Positions 59,037 through 64,000 of a stretch of 64,000 bases of DNA are shown one piece after another. Under the pieces are notes generated by a model that was given only the letters and a program-made list of their open reading frames with translations, made no database searches and was not told where the DNA came from. Made by a program: the position numbers and the translations under genes. The stretch covers positions 1 to 64,000 of IMG/VR virus record IMGVR_UViG_3300037225_000673. The stretch is one strand, 5' to 3'. This DNA comes from a virus. The first letter of the stretch is position 1. Each line of letters opens with the position of its first letter.

Positions 59037-59987
59037 ATGGGATGGAGAGATCTTCTACAAACTGATGGTGATGCTATAACTTTGCCATGGACTGGCGGGA
59101 GATCTCTCTGCCTCAACGGACAGCTTTGGAATATTGAAGGCAAGCTACCAACCTATCATGGCTGGTATTCGTTTGCTGTTATTGGTCGAAAGGCTATCAA
59201 CCCCTGCGAGGCTGAGCCTAACACCGAAATCCTGAACAACGTAGTCACCGGCTACCTCGTGGGAGACCGCTTGGTAGCTGATGAGGCCCGGGTCGATCCT
59301 GACCCAAAGACCATTGCAGCCAATTCTGAGCCTGTTTTTATGCTGGAAGATGGGCTGGATAGGTTCGTGCGGGTTTCCGCTGGCCGTACCTGCGATGACG
59401 GCCCTCTTATTTTCAAGCAACAGGAAATGCCTCTGGGTCCTGAAGATGAAGTGCTCCAAGCTTTTTTTGAAGATTCTTTGAATATCTATCAATGTAGGGA
59501 TATAAAAGGAGTAGTACCGGCGTTGGATGCGGCTTTCCGCATGGAGGTTTGGCAAAAGGTAGAAGCCGAACGAAGACGCCAGGAACTTGAACGTCTTAGA
59601 CGTGAAGAGGAAGAACGTCGCGCTCGCGAAGAGCGAAGACAAGCATTGATTGCAAATCTCGGTAATGCAGAGACGAGACGAGAGCTTGCACAAATTGATT
59701 TTGGTGAAGCGGCGAGAGCGGCTTTAGCAGTTGGAAATGCACACTATTTAGATCATCGAAGAGCCCCAAGGCGTGGGGAAATGGTGGTTAGGTTTAGACT
59801 AGAACGAAGACGATTCGAATGTGTTTGCGATGAAAAAACATTGCGCATCATTGACTCGGGTATTTGTCTTACGTCACATGTCACTGGAGAAAAGGGTGAC
59901 ACAAAGTTTACTCTTGAAAGTTTGCCATCAGTTATTTCAGAGGCAATAAGAAATAGAGTGTTAGTTGTTTATAGGCACGTTGATTAG
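59037..59987 (+). CDS. Hypothetical coiled-coil protein beside the ubiquitin-like genes
   Basis: A 316-aa protein. The N-terminal 150 residues are beta-rich (LPWTGGRSLCLNGQLW), then a Glu/Arg coiled coil (AERRRQELERLRREEEERR) and a beta-rich C-terminus. It is first in the Ubl gene cluster and may be a partner or an unusual E2-like protein, but no E2 catalytic Cys motif is recognised. Confidence 0.5.
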   Translation: MGWRDLLQTDGDAITLPWTGGRSLCLNGQLWNIEGKLPTYHGWYSFAVIGRKAINPCEAEPNTEILNNVVTGYLVGDRLVADEARVDPDPKTIAANSEPVFMLEDGLDRFVRVSAGRTCDDGPLIFKQQEMPLGPEDEVLQAFFEDSLNIYQCRDIKGVVPALDAAFRMEVWQKVEAERRRQELERLRREEEERRAREERRQALIANLGNAETRRELAQIDFGEAARAALAVGNAHYLDHRRAPRRGEMVVRFRLERRRFECVCDEKTLRIIDSGICLTSHVTGEKGDTKFTLESLPSVISEAIRNRVLVVYRHVD

Positions 59988-60013
59988 TTTTTATTAACAA
60001 AGGAAAATATATT

Positions 60014-60421
60014 ATGATGGAAGCCGGCGTATTGCTTGGGCCGAATAATTCTGTTATACATTGGCACACGCCCAATTCAAGATCTGGTGGCGCTTTGCCA
60101 GATAGCCGTGATCTTTGGGATATAATTTGGGAGAATCGTGCTATAGTAACTGGGTTCGCTCATACTCACCCGGGCAGCGGGGCACCTGGTCCATCGTATA
60201 CCGACACAACAACTTTTGCGGCTATCGAGGCCGCGCTAGGAAAGCATCTCAATTGGTTTATTCTTAGCTCAGATTCACAAGTAATATGTCTCTTTGATAA
60301 TGAAAAGGGAACATATGGCAGATACATTATCACGGTGGAATTAAATACGCCGATGGATCTTGAGTGGATGAGTAAACTGAGGGAGTTTTCAAATTATTCA
60401 GTGCAATCAAAGGTTGCATAA
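60014..60421 (+). CDS. JAB/MPN-type isopeptidase
   Basis: A 135-aa JAMM protein: GFAHTHPGSGAPGPSYTD is the HxHPx...SxxD zinc site, with the upstream Glu in MEAGVLLGPN. It would remove ubiquitin-like modifiers from targets or process the Ubl precursor. It is followed by the Ubl gene (AGGAGG between). Confidence 0.75.
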   Translation: MMEAGVLLGPNNSVIHWHTPNSRSGGALPDSRDLWDIIWENRAIVTGFAHTHPGSGAPGPSYTDTTTFAAIEAALGKHLNWFILSSDSQVICLFDNEKGTYGRYIITVELNTPMDLEWMSKLREFSNYSVQSKVA

Positions 60422-60435
60422 AATAGGAGGATGAT

Positions 60436-60705
60436 ATGGTTAATACACAAATTGGTGCTAACGAAGCAATCGTAAACGTAACTTGGGCAGGAAACAACGG
60501 AGACCTTAGGGATCCGGTTTCTTTCGATGCTACCGATGCAGATATCCGCACTTGGGTAACTGAGGCGGTTCGTACGGGCGGAGCTGCGAATATTCCAGCA
60601 GATCCGAATGCTGACTTCACAGATTTTGTTATTGATCGATATGCGGCAACAGAAGAGACCCCATTTGCTAGACTGTTTGCAAGACCGAAAACACCATTCG
60701 GCTAA
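60436..60705 (+). CDS. Ubiquitin-like protein ending in Gly
   Basis: An 89-aa small protein. Strands and a helix (VNVTWAGNNGDL, ADIRTWVTEAVRTGG) fit a beta-grasp ubiquitin-like fold, and the C-terminus RPKTPFG ends with a Gly, required for adenylation by E1. Good ribosome site AGGAGG. Assignment is from size, position beside JAB and E1-like genes and the Gly end. Confidence 0.6.
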   Translation: MVNTQIGANEAIVNVTWAGNNGDLRDPVSFDATDADIRTWVTEAVRTGGAANIPADPNADFTDFVIDRYAATEETPFARLFARPKTPFG

Positions 60706-60708
60706 GTT

Positions 60709-61011
60709 ATGAAAATCATTAGGAAATTTCTTCTACGACTGGCTCTTGGTAAGCGAACATACAGTTACATGATCAGAACTTTATCTCGTGACGCAAGAGT
60801 TCGCAATGCTCATGAGGTCGATTTTGTTGTTCGCAAAGACGGCTTTGAGCGTAGAATAGAAGCCGATTGGATTAAGAAGATTGCCAGAATTGTATTGCCC
60901 GGCCCATGGCCGCCAGGGCTAAAAGAGAAGAGAAAAACAAATGACACTAACAATTGCACAGGGACTACGATACGCAAGCAAACTGAAGAACCAAGTCTCG
61001 GAAGCGCGTAA
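60709..61011 (+). CDS. Basic hypothetical protein
   Basis: A 100-aa basic protein, mostly helical, with an Arg-rich surface (RTLSRDARVRNAHEVDFVV). The last 23 codons overlap the next gene in another frame. Unrecognised. Confidence 0.5.
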   Translation: MKIIRKFLLRLALGKRTYSYMIRTLSRDARVRNAHEVDFVVRKDGFERRIEADWIKKIARIVLPGPWPPGLKEKRKTNDTNNCTGTTIRKQTEEPSLGSA

Positions 61012-61447
61012 GCGCGCCGAGAGTTCCTTGAACCACAAGGATGGTGAGCAAACAGCTTTCTTCTTCCCGGAGATGTTGAAGAAGGCTGATGCTCTCAGTT
61101 ATGAACTGGCGCATATTCAGGGTAAGTTGGCGGTAGCGAATGCCACCAACACCGTTGAGTATATGGGAAGTGTCATTTCCCTGTCTCATGCAATTCGCAT
61201 TCTTCAAGAACTCAAAGGCAGAATTTCTTGGGTAAAGGCCCTTCCATGCCTGGCAACAGAGAAGGTATCGACATCTGATAGAGATTGGGATGAGTTGACA
61301 GATAAGTATATCACCAAGGCATCAACCCTCATCTGTAGTTTGCCAGAGGCAAAAAGAGCAGAGCTGGCAGATAGTCTTCAGGAAGAGTTTGACACCCTGA
61401 ATGGAGCGGTTGAATTGATTAACCAAACGGTCACATTGTCCGTTTGA
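60941..61447 (+). CDS. Hypothetical helical protein
   Basis: A 168-aa all-helical protein (MTLTIAQGLRY...) with many Lys/Glu heptads. A purine-rich AAGAGAAGAG leader precedes the ATG. The overlap with the previous gene is 71 bases, so one of the ends may be misjudged. Unrecognised. Confidence 0.6.
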   Translation: MTLTIAQGLRYASKLKNQVSEARKRAESSLNHKDGEQTAFFFPEMLKKADALSYELAHIQGKLAVANATNTVEYMGSVISLSHAIRILQELKGRISWVKALPCLATEKVSTSDRDWDELTDKYITKASTLICSLPEAKRAELADSLQEEFDTLNGAVELINQTVTLSV

Positions 61448-61696
61448 AAGCTCGGAGACGGTTGGGCGAGTAGCTAGTCAGCTGTGCCGAAAGGCTGGAC
61501 TGGTTTGGGATGTTCCCAGTGCAAGATTACAAGAATTATACACCATGGCGGAAAATGTTACCGATAGTGAACCTAGCGGTTAGAAGTTAGATCATTCAGA
61601 ATTTAGTACTAAACACTAAGCCATCAAACTTCAGCATTTAGCCATCTTGTATTTGCATTACTCCCCTTCCGTAGCCGTTATATTTGGGATAACTAT
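61448..61696 (+). other. Noncoding gap with stem-loops
   Basis: A gap of 249 bases. GCCGAAAGGC and TGGGATGTTCCCA are clear hairpins, and AGCCATC occurs twice (about 61620-61660). This could be a structured RNA or a leader of the downstream gene. No tRNA T arm or anticodon loop was found. Confidence 0.35.
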
Positions 61697-61864
61697 ATGA
61701 AAGCAAAAGATAAAAGAACTATTCAAGCATATATTGATAACGAAGGTTTTGATTATTGTTTTCGTAGCTATAGTTCTTTTGAAGAGATAGACGATCCTAA
61801 ATTTCATAAGTTAAGAGAAGCATATGTCGAAGCCGCAGAAGCTCTAGAAGATTATGTCTCGTGA
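61697..61864 (+). CDS. Small hypothetical protein
   Basis: A 55-aa frame (MKAKDKRTIQ... to EDYVS), mixed charged and helical. It overlaps the methyltransferase start by 11 bases, as expected of a coupled gene. Confidence 0.5.
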   Translation: MKAKDKRTIQAYIDNEGFDYCFRSYSSFEEIDDPKFHKLREAYVEAAEALEDYVS

Positions 61865-62499
61865 AATTCTTGGTCATCTAGCCTTATTATCAGATAAAAC
61901 TGATAAGGGACCACACGATCATAACTTCGTTGAGATATACGAAAAGTTCTTTTTCCAATGGACAGATGATCCAATCCGCATATTGGAAATAGGAATACGA
62001 AGGAGCATCACTTGCACTTTGGTACAATTACTTTCCTAAAGCAAGTGTCTTTGGGATTGATATCGAACCTAAAAACAAAGTGGACAATGATCGGATCAAG
62101 ACTTTCGTAGCCGATCAAGCTAATCGCCATCAGCTGCAAAGCTTCATCGATGCCAATGGCGGTGAATTCGACATCATTATTGATGATGGCGGCCATTACA
62201 TGAAGCAGCAGCAAGTCAGTTTTGGGTTCTTGTTTCCATTCGTAAAGCCTGGTGGGCTCTATATAATAGAGGATTTGCACACTTCATTGCCGAAAATTCA
62301 TCCTGAATTCAAAGCAACGCCTGCAACTAGTACGCTTTCAATGATTGAAAACTTCATTAGGAAAAATCCTGCGAACATATATAGTTCGTATATGACTCCT
62401 GATGAGATGAATTATCTGCAAGACCACATTGATCTTGTAAGTTTAAATACAAGAAACAGAAACAACAGAAGCATGACATGCTTGTTCAAGAAGAAATAA
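61854..62499 (+). pseudogene. Frameshifted class I methyltransferase
   Basis: The first frame reads DDPIRILEIGI and stops at 62037-62039; shifting the frame near 61999 continues YEGASLALWYNYF-KASVFGIDIEPKN, and the rest ends at 62499. Motifs ILEIGIYEGASL, VFGIDIE, FDIIIDDGGH and VKPGGLYIIEDL match the Methyltransf_24 type. A deletion of two bases (or insertion of one) near 61998-62001 would explain it. Sequencing error is also possible. Confidence 0.7.
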
Positions 62500-62500
62500 C

Positions 62501-63040
62501 ATGAACTATATTGATTTCATCAACTACGGATCTGTTGATTCTCAAACGATTGGAATTATTATTGTTATTCCTGTTACTGGTGTCGAGGCACAACCAGTTA
62601 TCGCAAAGTATAATAGATGCGATAAGTGTGAACGCCAATCCCAGAACTATGATAAATTCTGTTCTCACTGTGGTGGAAAGATTATTGAGGTTACAGAAAA
62701 GGTAAAGGTAAAGTATGGTAATGGTTACGAAACAGAATGTTACGAAACAGAATATGTTCCGATTCCAGATGTTAGAAAAGAAATGAATGAGCTTGGAATA
62801 GAAAACCATTTACCATTTGATGAAGACTATGATGAAGAGGCGAATCCGGTTTGGAAGTTTGTTTTCAAAGACTATAAAACAATTGGACACCGAAGCGATT
62901 TCATACCATTTCTTGAAGAGTTAGATCTTAAAAAGATTCAGGCCGACCTAAAAAAAGCTAAAGAGAAGTTCAAGGCGGTAATCGAAAAATACAATGGCAA
63001 AGTAGTGTTCGGTATTGCCGGGGACTTTGCGGATTGGTAA
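62501..63040 (+). CDS. Zinc-ribbon hypothetical protein
   Basis: A 179-aa protein: CDKCERQSQNYDKFCSHCGGKI at residues 40-61 form a zinc ribbon; the rest is acidic with a C-terminal coiled coil (ADLKKAKEKFKAVIEK). It precedes the E1-like gene. Unrecognised. Confidence 0.65.
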   Translation: MNYIDFINYGSVDSQTIGIIIVIPVTGVEAQPVIAKYNRCDKCERQSQNYDKFCSHCGGKIIEVTEKVKVKYGNGYETECYETEYVPIPDVRKEMNELGIENHLPFDEDYDEEANPVWKFVFKDYKTIGHRSDFIPFLEELDLKKIQADLKKAKEKFKAVIEKYNGKVVFGIAGDFADW

Positions 63041-63041
63041 T

Positions 63042-63614
63042 ATGGAAAAGCGAGCAGTTATAGTTGGCGTTGGAGCCCTTGGATCACATGTTGCTCAGTT
63101 ATTGAGGAACGTAGCCGACCTGCGCCTTGTTGACTATGATCGGGTCGAAACCAAAAATGTTCTGTCTCAATTCCACAGCAAGGCAAGCATTGGTAAGGCC
63201 AAGGCTTCATCTCTACAACAGACGATGAACTTCCTATTTGGAACCAAGGTTACCATCATCGGCAATAAGCTTGTCGAGAATAATGCGGCTCAACTTCTTG
63301 GGGAAATGGATCTGATCATTGATTGCCTTGATAACGCAGAGGCAAGAAGGATTGTCCAAAACTACGCCCGCAAGGAAAAGGTTCCGTGCCTTCATGGGGG
63401 CTTGGCCGCCGATGGGGCATTCGGGATTTCAATCTGGGATGAGAATTACGAGATTCAAGACGGCCCGGTTGGCGCTCCAACTTGTGAGAATGGAAATCAG
63501 CTTCCATTCATCGCCACCGTTTCTGCGTACATCACAATTTCAGCTCAAGAATTTCTTGTCAGAGGAAAGAGATATGGGTACATGATCTCTCCTCAAAATG
63601 CAACGAGGGTATGA
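63042..63614 (+). CDS. ThiF/E1-like adenylyltransferase
   Basis: A 190-aa protein (ATG 63042). The nucleotide loop is VIVGVGALGSHVAQLL, followed by DLRLVDYDRVETKN and LIIDCLDNAEAR, the E1/ThiF fold. It would adenylate the Gly of the Ubl. The domain is short, lacks the usual second Rossmann half and catalytic Cys domain, so it may act only as an adenylating partner. Confidence 0.75.
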   Translation: MEKRAVIVGVGALGSHVAQLLRNVADLRLVDYDRVETKNVLSQFHSKASIGKAKASSLQQTMNFLFGTKVTIIGNKLVENNAAQLLGEMDLIIDCLDNAEARRIVQNYARKEKVPCLHGGLAADGAFGISIWDENYEIQDGPVGAPTCENGNQLPFIATVSAYITISAQEFLVRGKRYGYMISPQNATRV

Positions 63615-64000
63615 TGGCAACAGAGAAACCAATTGGATACATCAAAAACCTTGCAAACCCAAGTATGGTTCATCTTGTTTATTCTGGGGCTAGATTATCA
63701 TTCGCCTTTCCTATTGGACATGTTTTAGAACTAATCGTAGATGGCGGTTGCCCACATAAAGAATTGACTGAAAAAGATCTTTCATCATTATGTGAGCCAG
63801 AAAAGGTTGTAGAGCCAGAAGAGGTTGTAAATACAATGGCATCTGAAAAATTATCTGGCGAGTTAGGGTTTCTAAGGGCTCGGGAAGAGCCTGAAGCATG
63901 GGAAGCGTGCGATTGTTTGGTGGCTCAAGGTGATTCATGGGCTGAATATGATGTTTGGAAGAATTGGCAGTATTCTTTATTGATTGATGATGATACTAAG
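63614..64000 (+). CDS. Hypothetical protein (3' end beyond window)
   Basis: Open frame from ATG 63614 (or 63611) to the end of the window, at least 129 aa. Extended N-terminus and acidic middle (EPEKVVEPEEVV), W-rich later. Not recognised. Overlaps the E1-like stop. Confidence 0.6.
   Translation, partial: MATEKPIGYIKNLANPSMVHLVYSGARLSFAFPIGHVLELIVDGGCPHKELTEKDLSSLCEPEKVVEPEEVVNTMASEKLSGELGFLRAREEPEAWEACDCLVAQGDSWAEYDVWKNWQYSLLIDDDTK

Noticed and set aside
1-64000. Genome-wide TGA recoding
   Set aside because: Many genes end in TGA in ATGA and TGATG overlaps (for example 9373, 14775, 35191), so TGA is a normal stop; only special read-through is possible.

Overview
The window looks like part of a very large tailed-phage (jumbo or huge Caudoviricetes) genome infecting a bacterium. 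Genes are densely packed, often overlap by ATGA or TGATG, and many encode small zinc-ribbon or unrecognised proteins. Among them are phage-type enzymes: thymidylate synthase, dihydrofolate reductase, NAD-dependent DNA ligase, a DEDD exonuclease, peptidoglycan hydrolases, HNH and LAGLIDADG homing endonucleases and an intein. No ribosomal, housekeeping or plasmid backbone genes are seen. TGA, TAA and TAG all serve as ordinary stops, so the standard bacterial code applies.

Layout. 1-8451: plus-strand run of mostly unknown small genes, with an M16 peptidase tail, an ADP-ribosylation-like protein, a methyltransferase and a ClpX-type zinc finger. 8528-13204: PP2C phosphatase, Ser/Thr kinase, nicotinamidase and a vWA protein, i.e. 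a TerY-P-like triad with an NAD-salvage enzyme inside it. 13264-16263: a compact 504-aa Cas12/TnpB-like protein whose first RuvC Asp is Asn, a 207-aa companion, and a CRISPR array of 12 repeats. 16370-19951 (minus): NAD synthetase and nicotinate phosphoribosyltransferase. 19959-20480: stray repeats and hairpins, a possible tracrRNA locus. 20481-28064: methyltransferase, ATP-grasp, homing endonuclease, an intein-split S53 peptidase, an M23 peptidase, T4-like late promoters, and an ectopic repeat-spacer-repeat unit copied from the array.

29143-29546 holds two tandem tRNA genes that appear circularly permuted (3' half before 5' half). Each has a perfectly pairing acceptor stem and an extra helix joining the outer ends; the second has a canonical anticodon loop reading UCA. 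30167-32616: two glycan enzymes on the minus strand. 32677-40977: endolysin, ThyA, DHFR, exonuclease, radical SAM protein and a YqiJ/flotillin pair. 41115-47649: an AAA-M41 protease, NAD-dependent ligase and a PcfJ-like protein. 48303-53881: an RNA repair set (KptA/Tpt1, Thg1-like, HAD, RtcB), followed at 56883 by a vWA protein that may be Ro60-like. 59037-63614: a ubiquitin-like system (JAB protease, Ubl ending in Gly, E1-like ThiF).

Two themes link the genes. First, permuted tRNAs need cutting, ligation and end repair, and the phage carries RtcB, Tpt1 and Thg1-like enzymes that fit this job; no splicing endonuclease is visible here. Second, nicotinamidase, NAPRT and NadE cover three of the four Preiss-Handler steps to NAD, which would feed the NAD-dependent ligase and could offset NAD-depleting host defences. 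Functions come from motif recognition by eye; nothing was searched or folded by program.
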